From Hippasteria phrygiana (lineage: Eukaryota; Echinodermata; Asteroidea; Valvatida; Goniasteridae), in contig JAZGUH010000403.1 in assembly GCA_037893225.1 (NCBI GenBank), forward strand, positions 186,001-250,000: a stretch of DNA of 64,000 nucleotides, in the 5' to 3' direction. The notes below the pieces were generated by a model. That model did no database searches and had not been told where the DNA came from. It saw only the letters and a list, made by a program, of their open reading frames with translations. Numbering within the stretch: position 1 is the first letter of the stretch; the number at the start of each line of letters is the position of its first letter. Shown here one piece after another: positions 30,472 through 42,500 of the stretch. The position numbers and the translations under genes were made by a program.

Positions 30472-32481
30472 ATGGCATTCTATAACATGATGTTCACCCT
30501 TCTCTGTATCTGCTTGTGTTGCCTCCATGCTGGAACCACATCAACAACACAGGGCAGTAGTTTCCCGAACGATGAGACGGGGAACATTACCACTCCGCAC
30601 ATCGTCAATCGTAACATCGACACCACTCGGAGAGAATCGAGCACAGCGGAGCCTGAACCTGAGACCGAGGTTGAACCAGATCCCGAGGGTGAGCCAACAG
30701 CCGAGCCAGAACCAACAGCCGAGCCAGAACCAACGGATAAACCGGAGCCCCCACCCTTTGCCGAGCCCGTCCCGAACTGGGAGGAAGCCCTGCCACTCTA
30801 TGGCATCTTCTGGATCATCCACATTTACATTCTAGGCTCTCTCTTTGCATTGCTCGCAGTGTATTCATTCGTGAGCCTCATCCGGCTCCGGAGCCGTCGC
30901 CTTCTAAGCCACGGCTACTTTGTCACCCTCAATGTCATGATGTTGATCATAGGTCTTGATCGGGCTGTCTACTTCTTTGTGGACGCCTACAACTACAAGG
31001 GCATATTCCCTGTGTCGGTGGCGTACATGCTCCTTGGGATGGGCTTCCCGTGCCTGTCGTCTGCCTTCAGCATCCTGTTTCTTGCGTTGCTGCATTCCAC
31101 CAGGACACGACTCGTGTCCCCCAAGATACAGCGTGCCAAGGTGCTGGCGTCCATGATCATTTTCCACTTTGCGGTGTCCATCATCGTGGATGTGACGGTG
31201 GGGCTCTTCACCGAGGCACAGGTGCTGCTGCTGCTGTGCCAGGGGGTGTTTCTGATCTGGGGCTTCTTCCTGTCCATCAGCTACTTGTTCATCTTCCGCC
31301 GGCTCCACAAGTCATCTGTGCGGCAGTTCCGGGAGGTCAGCCGTTTGAGCATGAGCCGCCGCACCTCCTCGCTCTACGGCATCTCCCCATTCATGAAGAA
31401 GCCGCGGAACAACTGGAGTAGCGCCATCAAAGTGACCCTCTTCACGTCTTTCTTTGGTGTGGCCATTGGTCTCCTGCAGCTGTATGGCATCCTGGTAGTC
31501 TACGGCCCACTGGGGGAGAAGGTCCCGGAGCCCTGGTCCTGGCTTTGGTACCAACTTGCCTTCCGCATCTGCGAGCTGGTCATGTGCATCCTGATGAGCT
31601 TCGTGGCCACCCAACCATTCCGCTACACAGTCAGCGGCACGGAGAAGCCCATGTTCATGTGCTGCACCACCTTCTGCAAGCGGATCAAGGGAGGGACCAG
31701 CCACGAGCTCCAGGAAGCTGACGACTACAAGCTGGTAAGTGATTACAGCAGAGGCCCTGATGACAGGATGCTGTTTGATCCCATGGAACCGGAGCACTTT
31801 CACACCCCCAGCCTGCAGTTGCCACCCTCCAACACGTTTTACAGGAAAAACACAGGGGAGTTGATCAAGAAAACCACGTTCGCCACACAAGCTCCAGAGT
31901 CTGACCCCGGCAAGAAGATTAGAACCATCTCGGAAAACAGTGAGAAGAACACTCTGAAGATCGAGTTGTCGAGCAAAGATGCATTGAACAACACATGCTC
32001 TCCTGCCTCGGCGCCAGTATCAACCCAGGGCAACCTGTGGATTGAACATTACTCGTTGATCAAAAACAATCTTTGCTCCGGCGACGTCAAGTCTTGCAAC
32101 GAGAACAAGAACAATCATCACTCCTGTCCAGCCACTCCGCTTCAGGGGAGAGTTGGCACGGCGCCCCAGCTCCATAGCTCCCACAATTCTCTCTCCAACC
32201 TACAAACTGGCTGTGATAGCATCCCACTTTTGAACCACAGTGGAACTGAAACAACGCCCGTTTCACAGGCCTCTGACAGCAGATCCCTCAGAACTGGCAG
32301 TAATCCCTCAGCAAAGACACCGAAGGAGAATGATCCCAACATTTTCAGGACGGATGTAGAAACTGGGAGCGTGGGAGTTGTACAAAGTCGGACTGATCCA
32401 GATGATGCAGAAGACACCACCGAACAACATGTGGTTGACATCAGGCGATGGAGTGGTATATCGGAGTCAACTGACCTGTGA
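30472..32481 (+). CDS. PRRT3/PRRT4-like proline-rich seven-pass membrane protein
   Basis: 669 residues in one exon. Signal peptide about 1-21, then a Pro/Glu/Thr-rich ectodomain with TAEPEP repeats (58-95). A conserved block begins PNWEEALPLYGIFWIIHIY (101-119). Seven hydrophobic segments: about 110-138, 149-171, 180-207, 225-245, 249-276, 318-345, 356-381. LxRAVYFFVDAYNYKG (162-177) and the PFRY end (382-385) fit the conserved C-terminal membrane region of vertebrate PRRT3/PRRT4. The tail, about 285 residues, is Ser/Thr-rich with no known domain. Function of this family is poorly defined; the call rests on the membrane region only. Inside the ORF, 'aagctg|gtaagt' at 31735 is a perfect donor just after the last helix, so a shorter or alternative tail is possible. 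Confidence 0.8.
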   Translation: MAFYNMMFTLLCICLCCLHAGTTSTTQGSSFPNDETGNITTPHIVNRNIDTTRRESSTAEPEPETEVEPDPEGEPTAEPEPTAEPEPTDKPEPPPFAEPVPNWEEALPLYGIFWIIHIYILGSLFALLAVYSFVSLIRLRSRRLLSHGYFVTLNVMMLIIGLDRAVYFFVDAYNYKGIFPVSVAYMLLGMGFPCLSSAFSILFLALLHSTRTRLVSPKIQRAKVLASMIIFHFAVSIIVDVTVGLFTEAQVLLLLCQGVFLIWGFFLSISYLFIFRRLHKSSVRQFREVSRLSMSRRTSSLYGISPFMKKPRNNWSSAIKVTLFTSFFGVAIGLLQLYGILVVYGPLGEKVPEPWSWLWYQLAFRICELVMCILMSFVATQPFRYTVSGTEKPMFMCCTTFCKRIKGGTSHELQEADDYKLVSDYSRGPDDRMLFDPMEPEHFHTPSLQLPPSNTFYRKNTGELIKKTTFATQAPESDPGKKIRTISENSEKNTLKIELSSKDALNNTCSPASAPVSTQGNLWIEHYSLIKNNLCSGDVKSCNENKNNHHSCPATPLQGRVGTAPQLHSSHNSLSNLQTGCDSIPLLNHSGTETTPVSQASDSRSLRTGSNPSAKTPKENDPNIFRTDVETGSVGVVQSRTDPDDAEDTTEQHVVDIRRWSGISESTDL

Positions 32482-32657
32482 ACTTGTCAGGATGGACGCC
32501 CTCTTTGCCAACAGGGTTCCTGTAGATATCAGCGTAAACATTTAACAATTGTTGACTGAGGGTGCCATTTGGCCTGGTGGTTGGTAAAGCCAACATTCAC
32601 CTTCCACCATCCATCAACGTCCAACATTCAACAATGAACAACTGTTGTTATATTGTC
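32482..32657. other. 3' flank of the PRRT-like gene
   Basis: Likely 3' UTR. The nearest convincing AATAAA in context is far, at about 36444 ('ctgttcaataaatgtgc'); closer weak candidates exist, so the 3' end is undetermined. Confidence 0.3.
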
Positions 32658-32870
32658 AGGGGTGAGATTTGTCATTTTTTTTTCCTGATTTCAGGATTTT
32701 TTTCTCGGGATTTTCACTTATTTTTTTTAAAGAATCTCTGTTGAAATCTGGAATTCCTGAGGTGTTACCCCAAAGGTGTTTCTACCCTGTAAAAGTGGAT
32801 ATAGACCAATTAAAACGGGTATATCAAGGGGTGCCTTCAGGCAAATACAAACCATAGAACTTACATTGCT
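32658..32870 (+). repeat. Interspersed repeat family R1, copy 2
   Basis: 'caggggtgagattt', 'tgatttcagga', 'attcctgaggtgttacc', 'ccctgtaaaagtggatatag' and 'ggggtgccttcaggcaaat', in the same order as 12520-12745. Left terminal motif intact, right end lost. Confidence 0.85.
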
Positions 32871-33688
32871 CTGGGGACCCTACATCTCAGAAGATATTTC
32901 TGTTCTCGTTGGAGTACCCCTACTGGGAATAGTGCGTTCCTATTAGCAGGCATGCATCTTTTCCTCGGATCAGCCGATTTCCTCGTTTTTCACTTCACAC
33001 TTATGCCATTAAAAATTGAAAAACACTGTACATAGTCTTGTAAAGATTGGAATTTCCTTGTTTGTTTTGTTAAATCCAAATTGCATGCCTGTATTAGGAA
33101 TAAGCTGTGTTTGTGATATGTTTCCAACCGGAACAATACACTCTGAGTAATCACACATGCCAGGCTATCAAGCATTCCTACTTATCCTACTTTTAAAAAT
33201 TAATTTTTAAAACTTTCTTCAACTTTTTTTACTTTTCCTTGAAATGTTCCTACTTTTTTGTCCCACAACTCTGAAAAATGAAATCTCATTGAATATTTTT
33301 TCATAAGTGTTACACACTGTCATATGCAAATTGCACAATGAAGGGCTTGGGTGCAGGAGTACTGCAACTTTACTTCCAAGAGCTTAGTTGAGGATGGAGC
33401 ACAAGTGTTGTGAGTACAGAACATGCCAAATGAGGCTTGTGATGCTGTGGACACGGGTGAGTGTCGACACAAACTGCTCCTGAAAGCCCACAAAAGTCTT
33501 ACTTTTATCCTGATTTTGTCCTCCAAAGTCCTAATTTTGTCCTGTTTTTATTTGTTTATATTTTTGATCTTACTATTCTACTTTTTCACCTGGGTCTACT
33601 TGAAAGCCTGGCTTGTGCATAGTTGCATATTCCATGTTCCCATGTGTAGGATTGTGCAGTGTTCCTAGACTGTTCTGGGGGAACAAGT
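32871..33688. other. Unassigned DNA
   Basis: No gene or clear repeat recognised; T-rich patches at 33190-33260 and 33530-33590. Confidence 0.4.
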
Positions 33689-33832
33689 GAAGACTTCAGG
33701 CGCAAAAGCCGCTAATCGCCAACAAAAAAATATATCGTATACTAGGCACTGAGAGCTTTCATTTGATATCGTTATCTCATTTTTCATGGAAGTGGTGTTC
33801 AGCGGCTTTTGCGCCTGAAGTCTTCAAGTGTT
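33686..33832. mobile_element. Inverted-repeat element with 25-bp arms
   Basis: 'gaagacttcaggcgcaaaag' + 'ccgct' at 33690 is mirrored by 'agcggcttttgcgcctgaag' + 'tcttc' ending near 33826. About 140 bp; the centre is AT-rich. Confidence 0.85.
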
Positions 33833-33884
33833 CCCGATTCAAAAAGCAGTTTTCTATCATGGCCCTGAATGGACATCACACATC

Positions 33885-34530
33885 ACAGATATTTGCAATT
33901 TTGCACATTTTATCGCACATTTCTGCGCAGATTTCCGCAATGTCGCACATTTTATCACACATTTCTTTGCTGATTTCTTTGCAGATATTTATGATGTTGC
34001 GTATTTTATCGCACATTTCTTTGCAGATTTCAGCCGCAGATTCAAAGTCTCAAACACATCAAGTAAAAAGTGGTCAACAGAGTTTCTTTGTTGTTTTGTT
34101 TGGGGGGGTTCCATCAACAAAATTGTTAAAGGTTTTAGCAAAATTACACATATTTTAAACATACTCTGAATAACAAATATATACTACATGCTCAAAATTC
34201 AGAGAAGGCCGATTACGTTCACTATTAAAGGGCTAATGAGAACTTTTCATTCAAAAGTGCAGAAAACTCCATTTTGTGGACAACACTGCCGCTTTAAAAG
34301 TAAATGTACCCCACATACTTTCCCCATAAGTAGATTTTTATTGCAGATTCTATCTTACTATGGTTAAAAAAATTGTTGATGGAACAACAAAACGCCTTTT
34401 ACTGCATGCGTTTGAAATTTTGAATCTGCGGCTGAAATCTTCATAGAAACGTGCGACATCGCAAATATCTGCGCAGAAATCGGCAAAGAAATATGCGATA
34501 AAATGTGCGACATCGCAAATACTATTCTAT
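33885..34530. mobile_element. Large inverted-repeat element with internal 'cgcacatttc' sub-repeats
   Basis: Left arm about 33885-34135 has repeated 'gcacattttatcgcacattt', 'ctttgcagattt' and 'cagccgcagattcaaa'; the right arm about 34365-34530 is its complement ('tttgaatctgcggctg', 'atgcgataaaatgtgcgac'), also pairing 'ccatcaacaaaattgtt' with 'aattgttgatgg'. No transposase frame. Confidence 0.8.
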
Positions 34531-36570
34531 GAGCTTTTCTGCTAGATTGAGAGGTTGTGACTCGGTTATGAAAATCATGTGGATCTGATGGTTTGGGGTG
34601 TGTGCAAGACAGACGGCATCGTTCATTACATGAAATGTTCTTTGTATCCCAAGCAAAAAGCTCATGAAGCTCCTCAAGACACAATTTTTACCGAGTGTAG
34701 GAAAATTGTTGATAAAAAACAGATTACCAAGCCAAATTGCATGGGATGGATATTGCAACTAATATTTGCCAAATAGGAAAATTTGTCAGGTCAGAGGGTG
34801 AAATCGGACACAAAACTGCTCAGTCATCATCAGATTTTGATCTGCCTTGGCATAGCCATAACACACAAACCGTAGCCATATCATGCCATATTTTGTTCGG
34901 ACAAATACTGCAAATGGTCGGGAAAATGTCCAATGTCCATCCGTAATTTCACCCTCTGTATAAAAGCAGTATTTGCACTAAGAAAATGTGTCTAATTTAC
35001 AAGATGATAATGTAACGTGTCACAAATGAGTTGCCAATGGTGGCACAAATTAATAAACAGTCACTTTTACAAACTTGACATGTGACATTCTCGACCAATG
35101 AAAGTACAGTATCTAACGCAAGATAAACAAGAAAACATGTTTTTGCCGACTATTTTGATATGCTAATAAGAATGATAGCCATTACTGGTTGACTGCCTTG
35201 CGTGTATTGGAACCCGTGCTTTGAAAATTGAGCCCGAGGAATATAAGTCCAGTATAACAATGTGCACATTACATTTGTCTTCAATTTAGGGAAACATGTA
35301 CAGGTAAATTGGTGAAGGTTTTCCTCTACAAAAGTACTGTTACATTTTAGAGTGTGATCACTGAATGCCACTTTGGCCTAATGGTGAGAATAGGGCTGTG
35401 CGACTACCCGACAGCTAATGTCGGGAACCGGTTCCAGATTATGGAATTGAGTACCCGTAGCCGAATTAACATATTACTTAGTAATTTTTGAGACAATGAA
35501 AAAGACAGTTTTTGAATGTCATTTGTGGGGAATATTGAAAATGAAAACCAGGGTACATGAAGAAAACATTTTTTTAAAATGGATTTACGTTTATGATGCT
35601 AATGATTAAAATCTCCAAGCAGTGAACTTGGTCTTTGCACTGACAAGTTGGGGTATAGGTTCCTTTTGTCAAGAGCCAAACTAACAAAAAAAATACCAGT
35701 TTAAAACAGGCCATGAGCATTGTGTACTTTCAAGGTAATGGTGTCTTTTCGAGTTTTATCCTAAAAAATAGTTTTGTTTTAAATTTATATTTTTCTAGCA
35801 AAACAAAACTCATTCACTTTTGAATGAGACAATGAACAAAAAACACACCCCACCTTTTATCGTCAAATTATTGCTCACAAATGTAGAATTATTTGCAATC
35901 TTGACAAAAATTCAGTTCCGACAGGATGGATTGTTTTGTGCATTAGAGGCAAAAAAGCAACTGAGAGTGAAAGCCATTTTTCAAAGGGTTGTGGATACCC
36001 AAAATAAAACACTTTTTTTCCATTAATATAAAACAAATTTATTTATTTTAATTTAGAAGGAAAAAAAAGCAAATTTATTTTTTTCTGGGGGGGAGGGGTG
36101 TTGGGGTGGGTGTGGCATCCGGTACATCTCATGTAAAATCTGGGTTGTTAAAGTTGAACTCAAGATGTGCCTTGTAACAGTATTTTTGTGGATTTTAATC
36201 TTTAAATTCATTCTTAATCATTATTTTAGTGAGAATTGTAAATAATACTGTCCTGTTTATACATGGAGCTTACAGCATGAAGCTTGTAGCAAAACAGTGT
36301 ATTTATGTAACACTCCATATTCAACAATATGAATTGTATTAGGTACATGTATTTCATGTTTAGTTCAATTGATTGTTGTAATGATAATACCAGCTCAGTA
36401 CTCACAGTGCTTGTTGAAACTGTCGGCTTTGTAACAACTGTTCAATAAATGTGCAAAATGTCAAGGAAGATTACTGTGCAAGTTGATTCCCATTGTTACT
36501 GTCGTTCCTGTACTGATCCTGTGGGCAACCAGCACCTGAGATATTTCATTGAATGACCTGTACATACAAA
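34531..36570. other. Unassigned DNA
   Basis: No gene recognised. G-rich 'tctgggggggaggggtg' near 36086 and a plausible AATAAA at about 36444-36449. Confidence 0.4.
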
Positions 36571-36579
36571 ATATGTGGA

Positions 36580-37400
36580 GGTTGGTCATCACAAAGTGAT
36601 GCCGCCTTCTGACAGTGCCATCACGAGGGGCCATGAGGTAACACCGCCTTGTGATACACCAGAGTCAGGAAGTTGGGCTTTAGAAAGGCAGTGCCACCTT
36701 GTGATGGTGCTGCGAGGAGGTTGGGCCTTCACGAAGCAGCGCTGCTTTGTGACCGTGCCATAACAAGGGGCCTTCATGAGGTAGCCCTACATTGTGGCAG
36801 TCCCTTCATGAGGTTGGACCTTCACGAGGCAGCGCTGCTTTGTGACGGTGCCATAACAAGGGGCCTTCATGAGGTAGCCCTACATTGTGGCAGTCCCTTC
36901 ATGAGGTTGGGCCTTCACGAGGCAGGGCTGCTTTGTGACGGTGCCATAACAAGGGGCCTTCATGAGGTAGCCCTACATTGTGGCAGTCCCTTCATGAGGT
37001 TGGGCCTTCACGAGGCAGGGCTGCTTTGTGACGGTGCCATAACAAGGGGCCTTCATGAGGTAGCCCTACATTGTGGCAGTCCCTTCATGAGGTTGGGCCT
37101 TCACGGAGCAGGGCTGCTTTGTGACTTCCATAACAAGGGGCCTTCATGATGTAGCCCTACATTGTGGCAGTCCCTTCATGAGGTTGGACCTTCACGAGGC
37201 AGAGCCACCTTGGGCTTCGTTAAGGCAGCACCGCCTCGTGATAGTTCCGCCGCGAGGTTGCCCTTCCTTGAGGCAGTGCCACTTTGTGACAGTGCCATGC
37301 ATGATGAGAAGGCTTCATGAGGCAGCACCACCTTGTGACAGTGCCATCATGAGGTTGCGCCATCAGAAGGCAATGCTGTCACCATGTAGTGCTTTCACGC
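36580..37400. repeat. 93-bp minisatellite with 31-bp substructure
   Basis: Units start 'ttcatgaggttgg' at 36805, 36898, 36991, 37084 (93 bp apart) and 37175 (91 bp). Inside each unit, 'ttcatgaggtagccctacat' repeats the start, so the base motif is about 30 bp. Flanks to 36580 and 37400 are more diverged monomers around 'gccttcacgaggcag.gc' and 'ttgtgacggtgcc'. Since 93 is divisible by 3 it stays open in frame (31-residue repeat MRLGLHEAGLLCDGAITR...), which is a by-product, not evidence of a gene. Confidence 0.95.
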
Positions 37401-37499
37401 GGTTTTTGCAGTAGTTGAATATAGCTTAAATTTAAAAATAAATAACAAAAAATAATATAATAATTTGACTATAAAAAACTGTAAAAATGATCAATGTTG

Positions 37500-37740
37500 A
37501 TCAAACTTTTTTCGTTCTGCCATCTGGTACCATGCAGGCCACTAGAGGGCGCAACTTCAATGGGTTTAGGTATTAAGAGCTAGAGAGAGTTGCAACACAG
37601 TGGGTCCTGAAAAGCTTTACAATTGAACCCTGTTCGCATAGTTAAAAAAAAAATTACAATGAAAAGGTACGGACACCCAGGAAATTTGTTACCAGTTCTT
37701 CAAATGTGTTTTATTTTAACGAAAAAAACAACTGCCTCTT
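37500..37740. other. Unassigned DNA
   Basis: Contains 'ccactagagggcgc' at about 37540, a word seen elsewhere near repeats. No gene recognised. Confidence 0.4.
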
Positions 37741-38170
37741 TCGATTTTGGGCGTCTGAAAACCTTCAAAAAAAGCAACTTTGGCGTCTGGAACTAAAATA
37801 ATTTGACACTTTCTAAAGTAATTATTGGATAACTTAAAGTGGGTGGATTTTGTTTCTTTCTTGTCTTGATCAAAATTGAATAAAATTTGTATTGTTAGAA
37901 ATATTTGAAAAAGTAATTTTTGGGGGATCGGGTTAAAAAACCCCATCTTATTCTCCTTTTTTGGGCGTCTGCAACCCTCCAAAATAGGTTTCTATTTTTA
38001 ATTGCTTTCGCAAAGGCACGCCCGAATTATTGTCGGGCTACAAATAATTCGACATTTTAAGTAATTATTTGATAACTAAATGTGGGTGGGTTTTTTGGAC
38101 GATTTCTCATTCTAAAGTGAGTAACTTTTGTATTGCGAGAAAAATAGCAGCTTAAAAAACAGCATTTTGT
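37741..38170. repeat. Diverged tandem duplication, ~215 bp unit
   Basis: 'ttttgggcgtctg.aa.cct' near 37746 and 37961 start the two copies. Both then share 'aataattTGACattt/ctttc', 'taagtaattatttgataact', 'gtgggtgg.ttttt' and 'ttttgtattg'. Old duplication, no coding role. Confidence 0.75.
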
Positions 38171-39240
38171 TCGCGGTGAAACTCAAAAAAAGCACGGATA
38201 GTATTATATGTAAGTTAAAGATAAAATGTTTGCATTGAGTGTTGAACACTGGAAAGTCTTTAGAGAGATCACAAGAAGTCCCTAAAACGATAAAGTTCAT
38301 TACATTTTATGGTCCAACCCTGTCCCGCCAGCGAATTACTTTTTCGTTCACCATATTCGGATGTCGTTGGGGAAAAAATCGCGTCCAGCCACATGAAAGC
38401 CAAGGGGGAAGGAGGGCGCCAAATGAAACAAAAAAGGCCATTAAATTTTGTTGGCTCAAAACGAAAAAGTAAATTAATTTTGGAGGGGTCCCGCAAAACA
38501 AAAAAGCTCATCACATTTTTTGGAACCCGCTAATATTCCACAAAATCAATATTTGAGGGTTGTGAATGCGATTGTAGAAAATAATATAGGCATTTAGTTG
38601 TCTGAGGATTTTTTTCTAATAAACTTCATCGGGTAGTGAATAGAGAAATATTGACCATTTGTAGTTATGGCGGAGAGTTACTCTGATCCAGTATTGGTCA
38701 GGGATGTTTTTCTATGGATTGGCACAAAATGTATGCCTAACCAGTGAACTTTTGAATATAATAGTTCACGTGAAATCACTTGGGACCACTGATTTTTTAT
38801 AGAGATCTGCAGTGCTTGGGAACCAAAACTCAAAGAGCGCCCTCTTGCACCCTTGCAGGCACAGCGAATCATCGACATGTATCTATTTCAGTTCTTGCAA
38901 GTCCAATGCAGTGCGCACTCTGCGCTGTTAATCAGCCACTTGGCACCAGACTACTGGTTCTTTCACATTTTTTTGGTGTGTATTAAAATGGTGATTACAC
39001 TGTATGTTTTTCATGATGCATGCCGATCGTGAGTGATCCGCCTACATTTATGTCGCCCACATTCTATGAAAGGTCTTAAAAGTGGTGTGAGTTTCCTATA
39101 TATTGTGGAAGTTTGTAATCGAGACTTTTATAATTATTAGATTTGGATGACAGGGGAAAATTTAAAAGTAAGGGCGGCATATTTGTTACTACACATTTAG
39201 TAATTTACTAAAGTTAGCGTTATTCTGTGTGCATTGATTT
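38171..39240. other. Unassigned DNA
   Basis: Overlapping short open frames on both strands at 38270-38530 share no recognised family; no exon called. Confidence 0.35.
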
Positions 39241-39254
39241 TTCGCAGTGGCTAT

Positions 39255-39710
39255 TTTTACGGCGATTGTGTATGTTAGTGTAGGGCCCCTCTTTAGTTTT
39301 GATAAAATTAGATTCAAGGGTATTTTTTCTCATTCCAAAATGACTTTTTCAACCTAAAGCAGACTTCTCTTAATTCTATTGACATCGTTTTTTTAAATTT
39401 TGAACAGTTTATTTCAGTAGAAAATGCAATTTTCTTATGCGCTTTACGGCAGTTGCTATGCGAATGAACGCGGTTTTGCGTGTTTACTGTGCGTCGCGGT
39501 GATCTCCATCTTTATTTTCGCGTTGCGTTTTGTCGTCCTCATTGCCGCTTTACCCCAAAATTTCCCTCAAAACTAAAACCCTGCCCTTTATCTACGGCAT
39601 ACCTGTTGGTTTGTAATGTCGCTTCCGTTTGGCAATTCCAATAACCTAAAAGTGGATTTCTTTTCTCTTGGAACAGGGCCCTACACTACACAATCGCCAT
39701 TTTTACGGCA
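39255..39710. mobile_element. TIR element
   Basis: 'ttttacggcgattgtgta' with 'gtgtagggcccc' at the left (39255-39290) is mirrored at the right by 'agggccctacact' and 'acacaatcgcc' (39675-39698). The inside (39305-39440) matches 51146-51290 ('cattccaaaatgac', 'cttctcttaattctat', 'tttcagtagaaaatgcaatt'). Confidence 0.7.
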
Positions 39711-40124
39711 GCCGTAACACGACTTTCAAAATGCTATTGCTATGGCATGGTAAAAACACAATGTGACCGTATATCAGATTTACAACTACCCATCTTGCCA
39801 GAGCGCTTCGAAAAGATTTCTCAAGTTTTAGGTTTTTAATCCAATGGTTATTTTTATTCAAGTAGGCCTAACGTTGGGCCTAGATTTAATTATCTTCCCT
39901 TTGATTTCAGTGGTTTTGAAGAATTTTTTTTTTAAAGGAAAATAAAGTCGGAGAACCATTTGGTTGATAGTCTGGTTACAACAGCAAACATCGTGACGTT
40001 GAATACCATTGCGTCTAGGAACTAGGCAGTTCCGGAACAACGGCTGCCGTAACAATAGCCACTGCGTTGATTTTTTTTCCACGCCATACACAGTGTGTGA
40101 CAATCCTTCTTTATATAAATGCAT

Positions 40125-40526
40125 ATAGACCTTATCGCAAATACTGCCTGTTGAGACGTCACAATGAGGGATTGTGGGAAGGAAACGAGCAAACATCGTT
40201 CCCTTTTCCTTCCCACAATCCATTGTGACCATTGTGATTTCTCAACTAGCAGTGACCAGGGCCTAATTCCATAGCTCTGCTTACCGTTACCGAAAAATCC
40301 CCGCTTACTGTAGCAACAAATTCTGTGCTTACGGCAAGCGTAGTTCACGCGTTAGCGGGGAATTTTGGCTCCTGAGCATGTATACATCCTGTAACTAAGG
40401 ATTCTGTGCTTACAGGGTTAGCGCAGAATTTTTCCTGTTAGCGTAAAATGGTGATTGTAAGCGCGGAAAGCTGTGGTTAGCAGAGCCATGAAATTGGGCC
40501 CAGGTGGTATTTGCGATAAGGTCTAT
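40125..40526. mobile_element. TIR element with 20-bp exact ends
   Basis: 'atagaccttatcgcaaatac' (40125-40144) and its exact complement at 40507-40526. Inside, 'gtcacaatgagggattgtgg' pairs with 'cccacaatccattgtgac', and there is a 'ctgtgcttac..ttagcg' block ending 'agccatgaaattgggccc' that recurs, inverted, at 62500-62690. Probably a nested pair. Confidence 0.85.
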
Positions 40527-40604
40527 TGAGGAACAATTATTAAATTAATGTGAAATTATCAAATCATGATCCAGTAAAATTTGATGGCCAAATTGGGGCA
40601 TCAT

Positions 40605-40690
40605 AGCTCCATGTAAAGTAATGGTGCCAAGAACTGAACTCATCCAAACTTGACAAAACCTGCTGTTGGAGTTTGCAAGGCTTGGGTTAG
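40605..40690. repeat. Dispersed repeat, inverted copy of 11870-11960
   Basis: See the 11820-11960 entry. It ends in 'gggttagttagggttaac', one of several 'ttagggttaa' repeat ends in the window. Confidence 0.7.
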
Positions 40691-40697
40691 TTAGGGT

Positions 40698-40890
40698 TAA
40701 CCCCTTGTGTCCGGCTGTTAATGATGGGGGGGGGGGGGGGGGGGGGGCTGGTATGCCAAGAACAGGGCCATGCAGTAGGCACCACACTGAATAGAGTGGT
40801 CCTATTCATAGCACTTTGGAGCCCACTTTCGTGTGAATGAAATCTTTGTTTGAAAAGCTTTGAAAATCTATTCATTACACTATCTATTCA
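40698..40890. repeat. Interspersed repeat family R3, copy 1
   Basis: 'gtgtccggctgttaatgatg' + G22 run + 'gctggtatgccaag', 'caccacactgaatagagtgg' and 'cgtgtgaatgaaa'. Other copies: 52300-52480 (partial), 56500-56810, 60360-60665. The G run at 40724-40747 sits where other copies have only 'ggggg'. Confidence 0.85.
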
Positions 40891-41312
40891 TTAAAAAATT
40901 CTCGGTTAAAAATCTTTATTTCTCTGCATTGCTGTTATGGCTTTTGTGACTAAATACGCGAGAGATATTGTTAACAATGATGAAATGCATGAAAAGACCA
41001 TTCATGGCAAACCAAGGTTAGTCACAAGGAAAGCGAAGAGTTGGTTTAAAATATCTCCAATTAGTGATCAACATGTGTACCTCAAGTATGGCTGGGAATG
41101 TTCGTGGGGCCGAGGCCTTATTTGATCATTACGATAAGCCTGTTGATTAGGTCAGCATAGCTATCCTCAAAAAATTGTTGCTATTAAATCATTTATATAT
41201 AAAATTTGATCCAGCACTCCTTCGTACCCATACAAAATTGGGTCCCGACAACATAATAGTAAATAATAATTACTTTGTAGTGTTTGTTTGTATTGTAGGA
41301 GTCTAGAATCCA

Positions 41313-42500
41313 ATGGACCATGTCGATCCCCCAAGCTACGGTGGTTCCAGTGACTCGGAGGGTGCCAGCGTGCGCCCCCCTACCAAGCGAGTCAAGTCTA
41401 AATCCAGGGTATGGGAGAAGGTGGCCTGGTTCACGCGCCGGCCCCGCCGGGAACCAGAGACCGAGTCAGCATTGACAGGGGACGAAGGGGGCGCAGCCTG
41501 CCTCCCCATGGATGTGATGGATGTCGACGACGCCCCCTCATCTGGCTCCAGCCACTCTCCCAACATGAGCCAACCTCTGTCGGAGTACAGCTCATCGAGC
41601 GAGTGCGATATAACCACCTGCGTAGACCCCGCCAGGGATCCCGAGTGCAGCCAGGTCGTGTACCAGAGCTGCGTCCGGCCAAGCCTGGTCAAGGCAATGT
41701 TTGGCTGGAACGAGGGTCGGGGGCGGGACCGAAAGTTGCAGAGCTACCCAAAGAAGGAGAAGAAATGCCTGAGGAAGTCAGCGCGGGAACCCACAGACGA
41801 CAGCTTCTGGGCGAGAGGAACGGTCAACGCCGACGAGGAGTTGTACACCAAAGAAACCAAGCCAGCTGTAGCAGACTGGGACATGAAGTCACTCCAGTGT
41901 CACTGCCCAGCCTGCTGTTCGTGCCGTCACAGCAAATTGGACATGAGTTTTGCCAGCTGGCCTCGCAAGCGTGCCTGCCCCTTGCAGCTGAGCCTGCGCA
42001 TGGCCAAGGCGAGACTCCCGATGGCCGTCCAATTATCATCTCAGTCTCATACCAGCCCCAAGCAGGAAGTCAAAGGCAGAAGGCACCACTCCAACTGTAA
42101 CTTGAACGAAGACCCGCCCCCAACATCACCACCAACTACTCGGTTCGTAGACAGAAAGCGGAACCAGAAATCAGTGGGTGTGGGGCCGCCCCAGGAGTCT
42201 GCTCCGTGCTGCTGCACTCGAACAACCGATCATCACCAAAAATCCAGAAGTCTGCCCACCTGCGTCTCCCTGAGCTCCCCCAGCTTACACCCTCAGATCA
42301 CTACCTCTCAGCTGTCCTCCCCAGATCACCTCGCCGTCTGCCGGAAACGGGACGTCCGCATCGCCAAGAACCTCAGACCGGGGTCACCGGGAGCCAAGAC
42401 CTCGTTTTCCGAAGTCCAGACGAGGTCCAGAAGTGGTAAAATCAAGCCTCACAGCTTCAACTTGGGGGTAGAAGGGGCGGTCTTCAAGCACAGAATGGAG
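41313..42500 (+). CDS. F-box/WD40 gene, first coding exon
   Basis: ATG 41313 lies 15 bp after acceptor 'tttgtattgtag|gagtc' (41298), so a non-coding exon is likely upstream. 396 codons, ends phase 0 with donor 'atggag|gtgagt'. GC-rich relative to its surroundings. Rich in Ser, Pro, Arg; Cys-rich patch near residues 195-205. Confidence 0.85.

Noticed and set aside
31312..31890. 192-residue minus-strand frame
   Set aside because: Antisense shadow of the PRRT-like gene.
36673..37149. 158-residue repeat protein
   Set aside because: Product of the 93-bp minisatellite; no start context, family or flanking exons.
41411..42100. 229-residue frame overlapping the F-box first exon
   Set aside because: Shadow of the GC-rich coding exon in another frame.
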